Part shown: positions 12,240 to 22,333 of the stretch, in pieces
How the letters are laid out: the number at the start of each line of letters is the position of its first letter
Numbering within the stretch: the first letter of the stretch is position 1
NCBI RefSeq assembly: GCF_000026945.1
Contig: NC_012867.1
Location: 1,488,001 to 1,552,000, forward strand
Reading direction: 5' to 3'
Length of the DNA: 64,000 nt
Source: Candida dubliniensis CD36
Lineage: Eukaryota; Ascomycota; Pichiomycetes; Serinales; Debaryomycetaceae
Made by a program: the position numbers and the translations under genes
The notes under the pieces: model-generated
Databases searched by the model: none
Told to the model about the DNA's origin: nothing
The model's input: only the letters and a program-made list of their open reading frames with translations

Positions 12240-14374
12240 AAAAAAAAAAAAAAACAGAATTCTCTTAAACTAAAAAGCCAATTAAATTGAAGTTGTGTTA
12301 AAGGAATAATGTTAAAAAAAGGCTGATGGGATAATTTGATAATTCGGTGAATGAAAAATAAGAAAAAAAAAAAAAACGGAATTAAAGATGCCAAGCAAAA
12401 AAAAAAAAACCTAAGATTTCTTAAACACGGATAAACCAAGAAAATGCTAATATAATAATAAAAGAAAAACACCGAGATGATTATAAAACTTTTTCTGGGT
12501 GGGAATTAATTAAGAAGGAGAAGGATTAACTGAAATATATTGATATAGTAAATTATAAATGTAATGAAGTTGATTGAAGTAGATTGAAGTAAGTATATTC
12601 AAAACAAAAAAAAAAGGAACAGTTGATACAATGAAAGATAATAAATAAATAAATGAATAAAAAAAAAAAAATTTATTCTTTGGAAGGGAATATAATTGAA
12701 TATTTATATAATCTTTTTGGGAAATGATATCTATTATAGAGTTGAAATTGAGGTTATAGTTGAGAGAATATAAACAAAGTTGAACGGGGTGTATGTTTGT
12801 TAGGTTATGTAATGTGTGTATTTGTGTATGTTGTGCATGTATAGATTTCACATTTTAAAACAAAGTATTCCTTCCTCCTCTGTCTTTCTCTCTTTCTCCT
12901 CAATAGAAATAAGATAAAAAAAAAAATCATTCTATATTAACTAAAGCATTAAAAAATTCAAAATAATCCCCCAAAACATAAAACTTCTGGGTAGTAACTA
13001 TTGAAAGTCTCTTTTTTTTTTTTTTTTTTCATAATCACCCAAACGTATTTTCTATCCCGAAACAAAAATTATAATAACAACTTTTTTTATTTTTTTTGTT
13101 AGTTCCACATTCTTTTTGCATTGTTTAACACTTTATACATGCATATTATACACAAAACCATTTATAAACTGTAAACTGAAAAAAAAAAAGAAGAATTATT
13201 AAAAAAGGAAATCCTACTAAAGCAAAAAAGTCTCAGATATGGAAATCTGTCAATTTTCGGGAAATATAACCTTAAAATTGAAAAAAAAAAACGATTCTAA
13301 CCACACATACACACACACAAACCAATACTTTGCATATATGTTATATGTATATGTATATATTGGTAGCTCTTAGACTTGCAGGAATTCTTGTCACCGCCAC
13401 TCACCACCATTCACCACTCATCATGATATGTGTCCAGATATTACATGTATTGGTATATTTTTTTTTTTTTTTTAAAGAACCGGTCCGATTAAGATATTTT
13501 GGATCTTTATCTATCTATCTATCTATCTATTTACCACCCCTACACACAACATACAACACACACATACAATACACAGATTACAACAAAGTAATTTTTTTTT
13601 TTTTTTTTTTTCACTTTATACTTGTATTAACAAAAATGAAAGATACATGCAAGAAACTCCCTCTCCTTCCCCCCAAACAAACAAACAAACAAGAAAAAGA
13701 AATTTCCAAAGTAACTCTTGATTTTGATTGTTAAACTCTGTATTAATTAGTTTTTCTATAGTCCTCCTGCAACGGAGACATTTCCGATGAAACTTACAAT
13801 CAATCAATTAATCATTCAATCAATCAATCAATCAATTAATCAATCAATTAAAAATAATAATAAGAGAAAGAAACGCATAGTTTAAAAAAAAAAAAAGAAA
13901 AACTAAATCTATTGTTTTTTTAGTTTGTCATTTTTTTTTTTTATCATATACCTAGATATATATCACACCAATATCAATAATATTATATACCTAGACATAT
14001 ACTTTTTTTGTTTCTTAAGTTTGGCCATCCCTAAGAAACAAAACCAAACAAAACCAAACAAAAGAAACATTAATTATTCTTGTTATTTTGTTGTCACATA
14101 TATATTATATCTTGTATATATGGCCGCATACATACCGGTTTTATATTTTTGTTTTTCGCCGATATATGTATACTATGCTTACAAGAGTTATGTCATGTTA
14201 TGTTATGTTATGTTTGTTTCTCGGTTACAATTCCAACAAGAAAAAAAAAAAAGCATCAAATCTTAAAAAAAGAAATGACATAATCAAATCAAAAAACTGG
14301 GCTTTTTTTTTTTTTTTTATACGTATAATGTCAATATGCATCGAATAAAATAAAAAAAAACTCATTCTTTTGAT

Positions 14375-14438
14375 AAATCAAATCAAATCAAATCAAGGAG
14401 AGGAGAGGAGAGGAGAGGAGAGTAATTAATTAATTAAT
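14375..14438 (+). repeat. Compound microsatellite AATCA / GGAGA / TTAA
   Basis: Three arrays abut each other: AATCA pentamers (to about 14396), AGGAG pentamers (about 14396-14422) and TAAT units (about 14422-14439), followed by six G. Such compound arrays are typical slippage sites. Confidence 0.85.
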
Positions 14439-14530
14439 TGGGGGGATATTCGGTACTTTAAATGGAATCTGCTAATAAATATCATCATTAGGTGAGAAAC
14501 AATTATGATTTATACATATACGCATATACG

Positions 14531-14578
14531 CAAACGCAAACCCAAAGGCAAACGCAAACCCAAAGGCAAACTCAAACG
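14531..14578 (+). repeat. 18-bp tandem repeat
   Basis: Unit CAAACGCAAACCCAAAGG occurs twice exactly (14531-14548, 14549-14566) with a partial third copy. It is flanked by TATATG-rich, near-palindromic DNA. Confidence 0.85.
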
Positions 14579-15402
14579 CATATATGTATATAAAAACACA
14601 CATATGAAACATATATTACACAACTTTCCTTCTTTCTGTGTTTCGGTCCGATAAACAAAAAAAAAAAAAAAACAAGAGAATGGTGGACAACATTAAAAGC
14701 GAAGCTATTGTCCACAAATGAACAATAGGCTACTACAACAAGAGTTGATACAGGGCAGCACCAGCAGCACCACCACCACCAGGAGGAAAAGACAATATTT
14801 AACTTTTTGCTTTTTTTTGCTTGTTTTGCTTTTTTTTTGCCTCTTTCCGACCCCCTGGTAATATTTGGGTTAAATGTTTAGCCCATCAAAACCGCATAAA
14901 TCATAGCCAACCAACTATAGGGTTTTCTTTTTTTTTTTTTCCCATTAATATAACAACACTTAAATTAAATGGTATCAATTTCTCCTTATGGAGAAAAAAA
15001 AAAAAAAAGAAAAAGAAAAAGTTTAAAAAGGGTAAGTAAAGTTGAATAAATGTTTTATGTGTTGTCTATGTATTCCTATAAGATGGAACATTCTTACGGA
15101 CCGATCGCTCTTTTTTGACAGAACGTTGAAAAATAAACGTTAAATGTTACACATATATACGTACATACATACATACATATATGCAGATCTATCAAGAACA
15201 GAAAAAAAAAAAAAAAAAAAAACTTAGTAAGATTAAACGATAAATGATAGATATTTCATCATTTCATGACACAGATGGATATACATACATACTAAAATTG
15301 CTGTATATGTAAATATGAGATGATATGATATGATATGTAAGTATTGGATGATATCATGCATTTTGTCACATTCTTGTAATTGTCCACAAGTTTCAGATTA
15401 AT

Positions 15403-15607
15403 CTAACGGCTATGACCACAACCATAATCACTACCACTACTGAAGTCATTGTTATTGTAAAAAGGTCTGGACCTATTTTCTTTTTCATACTCATCATCTT
15501 CATCATACTCATTATCATCATTATCATCTCCGACGGATTTAAAAGTTTGATATAATTTAATTTCTCATCATTAATGTTAATTGTTTCTTGTTTCTGTTAC
15601 TTGACAT
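15403..15607 (-). pseudogene. Possible small ORF interrupted by one frameshift
   Basis: On the minus strand an ATG at 15605-15607 opens a short frame (MSSNRNKKQLTLMM...) that stops near 15557. The neighbouring frame then runs from about 15564 to a TAG at 15403-15405. It encodes an acidic stretch with many Asp/Glu/Asn followed by a non-repetitive tail (RSRPFYNNNDFSSGSDYGCGHSR split here as RSRPFYNNND and FSSGSDYGCGHSR). The two pieces are one base apart in frame. This is the only place in the long spacer where I see non-repetitive, protein-like coding. It could be a decayed gene, a sequencing error in a real small gene, or chance driven by the GAT/AAT-rich repeat. No family is recognised. Confidence 0.25.
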
Positions 15608-15770
15608 TTAATGATCAATGATGATAATTTTAGTTAACCAAACAAACACAGCGGAGATAAAAAAAAAAAAAAAAAGCAAAGCAAAGGAAAGCAATCGATA
15701 AACTAGATAGATTACTCACTATTCTTTGTTTGATTGATACATTAGATTATATTATTATTATTATAGTAGG

Positions 15771-15802
<32 letters not shown>

Positions 15803-17056
15803 CGCAAATTTTGAACTTTTGTTAACAATAAATAAGGTTGTTATTATCAACCTTCAAATTTTGTTTTATATTATAGTGCCGCCACCTGTCATTGCGACAA
15901 CAACAACAACAACAACACCCATCACCAGTATCATCACAAAAATAACAATTAAGCATATGTCAATTCTACATTACTTTTTTTTTTTGGAATTTGAAATTGT
16001 CAGTAATTAATTAAGCGAGGGATAGATAGATAGACAGACAGATAGACAGCCAAAAAAAAAAACGCAAATGATATGTTGCACTAAATTGTAAAGTGATCCA
16101 AGTCACATGATTGCAAATATGGCAAATTTCCAGTTTGGTTTTATTTGGTTCAATTTGGTTCCGTTTATCGGTTGTAATTTCTCGACAACAATTCGATTTG
16201 TTCTAGGTTTAGTTTAGTTTGTTTGTTTGTTTGTTTGTTTGTCTAATATTGTTATTTAACAAGAAGAGTTTAAAATTAATTAATTAATTAATTATTGGTC
16301 CTATTTGAATTAAACCAACCAAAAAAAAAAAACAATATTAAAATATTAATAATAAATTGCGTTCAATTATTACTTTAGTTAATAGATATGATATTCTTAA
16401 ATTTAACCTAATTGGGGAAGCACCACATTTGTTTGTTTGTTTGTTCTTTCTTTTTTTTTTTTAACCAAACGACAATAACGTCAAGACAAATCTCACTGGA
16501 AATATGGAATCAACGGTTGGTTAGGTTTGGTTGGTTGATACGAAATTTAAGTTAACTTACATAACCTGTAAAAAAAAAAAAGAACTTTGAAAGAAAGACA
16601 TTTTCGATATAATATAATATAATATAATATAATAATAAGTTTGTGGTATTTATGTGGTCTGTAAGATATAAAATAGGAAAATTGATTAATTGACTATTAA
16701 AATTATTATTATAATTGTTTTGAATATTCCTGCGCCTCCTCTCTTCTCCTCTCTTCTCCCTCATTTTCTAGTTGATTCCATATATGTTCTTTCCTTCCTT
16801 ATCTTCAGGCTTAACTACTACTACTACTACTATAATAATAACCATTATTACTTTTGCCTAATAATAATAATAATAATAATAATAGATACCCTCAATTCAA
16901 TTCAACATTTCCTATTTTGGTTGATGTTTTTTTTTTTTTCCTTTTTCCTTTTTCCTTTTTCTTTCCATGGGTTAGTCACACACATTACACAAAATTAACA
17001 AACGATTAAGAAAAAGAAATTTCAATGCTCGTGTTTTTTTTTTTCATTCACCAGTT

Positions 17057-17064
17057 TTCTTGGC
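17057..17064 (-). promoter_or_regulatory. Rim101-type site GCCAAGAA (reverse)
   Basis: TTCTTGGC on the plus strand, 4.8 kb upstream of the CRZ2 start. Exact match to the Rim101 element. Confidence 0.35.
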
Positions 17065-17769
17065 ATAGGCTTATTTCGGTGATTCCTTTCTTTCTTTCTT
17101 TCTTTCTTTTCCTACTATCAAGTGTATATAGAATAGGAAGAATAACAGATCAAATTGACACTAATAAAAGAAAGGGGAAAAAAAAAAAACAAAAAACAAA
17201 AAAGAAGAACAAGAAGTTGGCTGAGTCTATATTACGGATATCACAAGATGTTCTTTTTTTGTTTTTGTTTTTTTTACACCCCCTCCTTCCTTCCCTTCCT
17301 TCCTTCTCTTTCTCTTTCTTTTTTTTTGTTAATTAACTAACTAACTAACTAAACAATTTCATTTTTCATTTTTTTTTTTCTTTGTGGTTGATGATCACAT
17401 TTTGTTGTTCTTTACTCTTTTACCACCACCCATATTGCATCACACCCACACCCACATGGGCACAAAGAGATCCACACATATTAAAACATTACTTACTTAC
17501 TTACTTACTTACTTATCTAATTAACATTATGTAATATTGATTAAGTAATGTTACTTGGATATGAAATTTCTAAGAGATTTTCTGTTGTGGAGATTATTAT
17601 TGTATAATTTGAGGGATTTTTCTTTTTTATTTTATTTCCCCCCCATCCTTCCTTCTCTTTGAAGGATATGTTATCTTAGTCTATTTAGTCGTCTTTATAA
17701 GTTTCATGTTACATTATTTAATGATGGTTATAAAAAAGGGGGAGATGGAATGGGGGATTTGGTCAATAA

Positions 17770-17792
17770 CCCAAACCCCAAACCCCAAACCC
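17770..17792 (-). repeat. Telomere-like C-tract array with G-quadruplex potential
   Basis: Four C-tracts (3, 4, 4, 3 bases) are separated by AAA. On the minus strand this reads as G-tracts with TTT loops, which satisfies the standard G-quadruplex pattern and resembles ciliate telomere repeats rather than the long Candida telomere unit. Confidence 0.75.
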
Positions 17793-19238
17793 AAAGCCAA
17801 CAGCAAATTATACTTTATTTACTAGGATTATAATAATTGAAAATTATAACAAATAATCCCTGCAAAAAACACTATCTGCATAAAATAGTTGTATTATTAT
17901 CATTATTATTATTACGAATTCTTCTTTTTTTTTTTTTTTTTTTTTTTTTCCCTAATAATAATTGAATTTCACAAATCACCAAAGTTATTGATTAAATGTA
18001 TGTCTGACCCACCCGGAAATCGATCCGATGCGATTATAATCTCTCAATCGTTGCTGTTATCAACTTATAACTAACTAATTTGGTGATAAGTTCGATACAA
18101 AAAAAACAAAACCGTCATCTATATCTTTACACCACTCCACACAACAAGTATAATCTATACACAATTTCAATTTTGTATCCCGTTGTTGTTGTTGTTGTTG
18201 TTGGTTTGTATATTCAAGCAAGGCTTTTTTTTTTTTTTTAGTTGTTACAGTACTAAACACTTCTAGTACCACTTACTATATATATTAACCCTACATGCTT
18301 ATTTATACTTATGAAAATCACTAAATCTCGTTAATTGTTGTTTAAATATTATATTAAGAAGAAATAGTATTAAATTTTTACGTATGGAAAGGAAGAGAAT
18401 ATGTATGTTATCCCAAATTGGATATTTAAATCGATATTGATATTTTAAATTAACATTAACATTAATAGTCAATTGGTAGTTACTCAGCCTCATTTTAATG
18501 GTCAAACTCCCCAAGTTTTCTTTGCCTCCCCCCCCCTTTATTTGTTGTATTGTCTTTTAGTTTATATGTTTATCCGATAATATTCATAAGGGGCTAGAAG
18601 AAGGAAGAGAATAATAATAATAATAATAAAACTCAAATAAAAAAATACGTTGAGGTTGAAACTAAAACCTAATTCAAAAATACATAACCTAGTATAACAA
18701 ACCATTTGTATTCCTCTACTTCTTATCCAAGATAACTTGTAAAAAAAAAAAAAAGAACAATAAACAATAATGACCATTGGAATTAGTTATCTATCTATTT
18801 ATAGCTTATCTCAGAAATTAATGTGGATTTGAATTGTAAAGAAAACGGGGGAGGGGGGGGGGCGGCGAACTCTTAATTGTTATAACTGACACTGCCTCTC
18901 CCTCTCCCTCCTTTCTATCTTGTCTCTCAAAAATTAGTCAAGTCTAACAATTTGTAAAATATACAAGTATAGTTTTTCTTACTAATTCCTTACACTATGT
19001 ATTCATTCATTCATTCAAAAAAAAAAAAAAGACATCCTCGAACTTATCCAGATTATAAATCAACATATTGAACCCTTAAATCTTAAACCTACTACTACTA
19101 CCACCACCCCCCCTTACTCCCCCCACTCCCACTTTATTTTAGAATACTTGGCATTTAGAAAATGGGAAACCATGGAAAAACCCCAAAATTTAAATCTTTC
19201 AAATCCCACTAACTAACCAACTAGCTAACCCATGTTTT

Positions 19239-19246
19239 GCCAAGAA
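19239..19246 (+). promoter_or_regulatory. Rim101-type site GCCAAGAA
   Basis: Exact match followed by an A-run, 7 kb upstream of CRZ2 and 1.7 kb upstream of TIF6. A near match (GCCAAGAC, reverse) lies near 19450. Confidence 0.35.
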
Positions 19247-20742
19247 AAAAAGAGTCTGCATTGTGTTATTTTTTTTTTTTTCAAACACCGAAACCTTCAT
19301 CAACAACAACAACAACAACAACCACTAACTAACTTCAATGGGGAGAGAGAGAGAGAAAAAAAAAAAAAAAAAAAAGAATATACTTAAATTTTTGAAATAT
19401 CATTAATAAGTATAACTTGTGGCGGAGTGAAAATCTAGTGGAATTGTCTTGGCATGCCAATAGAATAATAATAATAATAATAATTACTCTTATAAAACTA
19501 CTATATGCTACCCAATTGGAAATAGAAGAGAGTTACTGAATTGTATGTTAGGTATGGGCTTTATTTTGACTATAATTTATATAATAAACCCCCCTCCCTC
19601 CCCCTTCCCCCCCTCCAGCTCCCCAATGAACTTGATCGGTTAAAAAAAAAAAAAAAAAAAAGTTGTGACGATGTCAATACCATTAGGCTATGCAATGAGT
19701 GAACAATTTTCACAGTGTGTATCATCGGTTTTCTCATATCCTATTTTAATTAAAGAGAAAGTTTTTTCAACTTTAAAGGGTGTTTATAACAGACCATATT
19801 CATAATATGGCATGTAATACAAAATACAAAAAAAAAAAAAAAAAATGTTTTGCGTTCCATAAGTTTGTAAATTTTTCAATATCGTTAAAAAAAATATCTC
19901 ACGAAAGATTAAATTCCCGTTTTATGATGACGATTTCAGTCAAGAGCATGTATCGCTTTATGGCAAGATTATTAACCTATAAGTTTGTCCAAGACATAGT
20001 CGTTCCCGGAAACGTTAATTTTTCACGATATCTTTTTGGTACTGGTGTTGACTTTTGTGTGATGACAACCGGTTCTCTTCCTCAGAAAATTCAAAATGTT
20101 GGAAACCTTTCAATGTGACTACAAATTCTACCTCAAATATGGCTCTCTCTAGGAATATACAATTTAAATTATTGGTCACATACAAGTGCTGAAATACTTA
20201 CAATAATATCAATTGTTACTGGTAAGTATTTTACAAGAAATTTGTTGAAGTTGTCATACTTCTTTTTTTTTTAGTATGGTTTTACTAGATGTAGCATATT
20301 ATATTCAGCATTCATTTCGCAACAATTTTATTCAAAAAATTTTCTCTTCAAAATCGTTTAATCTAAACAAACAAATAATCATTTTACTAAATACTCAATC
20401 TGTTGTCTAACTCTAAATAATCGAAATACATAATGTATTCCATTTTCGTTTGTAATTATAAATGTAAATGCACAAATAGCAATATAAATCATAATGGCTT
20501 TGACACATTTGTTCAATTTACTTCAAATATATGTACCGAAACGTTTACAAGATTCTTTATAAATAGTATTCCATTCCTCTAATTTTGATTCATCCATCAA
20601 AGATTTCACCTAATATGAACAAATTGTATTATTTCATACATTATTGGTAGACCTTTATATACTTACAAATATTGTGAAACATACACACGACCTTTACGCT
20701 CTTTTTTTTTTTTTTTTTTTTGCCATTGTATCATCAAAAGAT

Positions 20743-20762
20743 TGAAAAATGATGATGATGAG
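20743..20762 (+). promoter_or_regulatory. RRPE/PAC-like ribosome-biogenesis elements
   Basis: TGAAAAAT (20743-20750) matches the start of the RRPE element TGAAAAATTT. GATGAG (20757-20762) matches the PAC core. They lie about 210-230 bases upstream of the TIF6 start. This element pair marks ribosome-biogenesis promoters in yeasts, which agrees with the Tif6 function. Confidence 0.5.
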
Positions 20763-20969
20763 ATGGCCTCTTTTTTTTTTTTCCCTTTTCAAAAGTTAGT
20801 CATAATTGTTTACACAACAAAAGGATTATTCATATCTTTTAACACAATTTAGGGTATTTAAAACTTACTTTCATATTTGTATTATCACATATACTTGCAG
20901 TATAAATAAATAAATAAATCAACAACTTCAACTTCCTCCATCTCATATTTTAATTTATTGGATCACATT

Positions 20970-21707
20970 ATGGCTACTAGAACTCAATTTGAAAACTCTA
21001 ACGAAGTTGGTGTCTTTTCCAATTTAACCAACTCATATTGTTTAGTTGCCGTTGGTGGATCAGAAAACTTTTATTCTGCTTTTGAAGCTGAATTAGGTGA
21101 TGTCATTCCAATCGTGCATACAACCATTGCTGGTACACGTATTGTTGGTCGAATGACTTCTGGTAACAGAAGAGGATTATTAGTCCCAACTCAAACCACT
21201 GATCAAGAATTAATGCATTTAAGAAATTCTTTACCTGATTCAATTAAAATACAAAGAGTAGAAGAAAGATTATCGGCATTGGGTAATGTCATATGTTGTA
21301 ATGATTATGTTGCCTTGGTTCATCCTGATATTGAAAGAGAAACTGAAGAATTAATTGCTGATGTGTTGGGTGTAGAAGTGTTCCGTCAAACTATTGCTGG
21401 TAATGTATTAGTTGGCTCATACTGTGCATTGAGTAATCAAGGTGGATTGGTCCATCCTCAAACTTCGATACAAGACCAAGAAGAATTGTCATCTTTATTA
21501 CAAGTTCCATTAGTTGCTGGTACTGTGAATAGAGGTTCATCGGTGGTTGGTGCCGGTATGGTTGTTAATGACTGGCTCAGTGTTGCTGGTCTGGATACAA
21601 CTGCTCCTGAATTGTCAGTTATTGAATCTATTTTCAGATTACAAGATGCCCAACCAGATGCCATTGGAGGCAATTTAAGAGATACTTTGATCGAAACATA
21701 TTCTTAA
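20970..21707 (+). CDS. TIF6: Ribosome anti-association factor eIF6
   Basis: Tif6 binds the pre-60S subunit, is needed for its maturation and export, and prevents premature joining to 40S. The protein is nearly colinear with yeast and human eIF6 along its length, including the repeated beta-alpha units with [30 protein letters not shown] and [22 protein letters not shown] chose the ATG at 20970 because the resulting 245-residue protein begins [12 protein letters not shown], as yeast Tif6 does. An in-frame ATG 12 bases upstream (20958) would add MDHI. Residue 212 (249-aa numbering) is a CTG at a position I recall as Leu in yeast Tif6, so CUG-Ser decoding would substitute it. RRPE/PAC-like elements upstream fit co-regulation with ribosome assembly genes. 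Confidence 0.97.
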   Translation: MATRTQFENSNEVGVFSNLTNSYCLVAVGGSENFYSAFEAELGDVIPIVHTTIAGTRIVGRMTSGNRRGLLVPTQTTDQELMHLRNSLPDSIKIQRVEERLSALGNVICCNDYVALVHPDIERETEELIADVLGVEVFRQTIAGNVLVGSYCALSNQGGLVHPQTSIQDQEELSSLLQVPLVAGTVNRGSSVVGAGMVVNDWLSVAGLDTTAPELSVIESIFRLQDAQPDAIGGNLRDTLIETYS

Positions 21708-22333
21708 ACTGTTTTGTCAAAGTATAGGATTCAGAAGGTTTGCGTGTATAGAGTGTTAGAATATATCTCCCCCAACTAATCAACAAAGTAAAAATTTTTT
21801 TTTTTTTTTTTTTTTTTTTGCAAACTTGATTGTATAATTGAATTATTATTAAGTTGAAGGAAATCTTAATAAAATAAACCCTAAATCTGGATTGATCGAG
21901 ATTCAATAACCAACAAGGCAGGTTTAAAGAAATTCCCTAGTTGGGGTAAGAATTGAAATCTTTTAATTAACCAATCACGTGCATACTCCACTTTTCTTCT
22001 TCTTTTTCTTCATCGACATGTGCGAAATCGAAAAAAAAAAAAGTTTCTTCCTTTGCCAGCACAACGGAAAATTGTAAAGTTCACAAAAACGCATGTGGAC
22101 AAGAGAAAATAAACCCAAAAAAAAAAAAACAAAAAACAAAAATCACACCAACATCAACACCAATTATATCATTTAAAAAGCTGTTTGATTCATTCTCTAT
22201 CTTCTTCTTTCTTTTTCTTATTTATCACTTGATATCTTTAACTCTTTTATCTTTACTTGAAGACTTCACTAGCTAGAGATAATTTTTTTTTTTTTTTTTT
22301 TTTCTATTAAAAAGAGAAAGAACAGACAAAATC
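21708..22333. other. TIF6-STT4 spacer with composite CCAAT/CACGTG site
   Basis: This spacer holds the TIF6 3' region and STT4 promoter. It contains a run of 25 T (21795-21819), AAACCCTAA (near 21876, Tbf1-like half site) and CCAAT immediately followed by CACGTG (21971-21981). Another long T run at about 22284-22303 ends 30 bases before the STT4 ATG. No ORF is supported. Confidence 0.6.
21971..21981 (+). promoter_or_regulatory. Composite CCAAT-CACGTG element
   Basis: CCAATCACGTG joins a Hap-complex CCAAT box directly to a Cbf1/bHLH CACGTG core. It lies 350 bases upstream of the STT4 ATG. Binding is inferred from the sequence only. Confidence 0.4.

Larger units (their letters stand above)
12240..20957. 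other. 8.7-kb spacer upstream of CRZ2 and TIF6
   Basis: No convincing full-length gene is seen on either strand. The spacer contains dozens of A/T runs of 10-25 bases, G or C runs (near 18530, 18847, 19106, 19590), many di- to pentanucleotide repeats, an 18-bp tandem repeat, a telomere-like C-rich tract and Rim101-type sites. It serves the divergent pair CRZ2 (minus) and TIF6 (plus). The last 1.3 kb (19.65-20.95 kb) has fewer repeats. The best inference is an extended regulatory region for CRZ2, possibly with a long 5' leader or noncoding transcript. Confidence 0.6.

Noticed and set aside
13801..13850. CRISPR-like short repeats (AATC units)
   Set aside because: Direct microsatellite without spacers, in a eukaryotic genome.
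19780..20118. 112-codon plus-strand ORF near TIF6
   Set aside because: It starts through a poly-A run (Lys repeat), has no recognisable domain and lies in promoter DNA. Composition alone does not support a gene.
12240..20957. Centromere
   Set aside because: The gene-free length would allow one, but there is no inverted repeat, no known centromere neighbour I can name, and the homopolymer-rich make-up is better explained by long regulatory spacers. CENP-A data would be needed.
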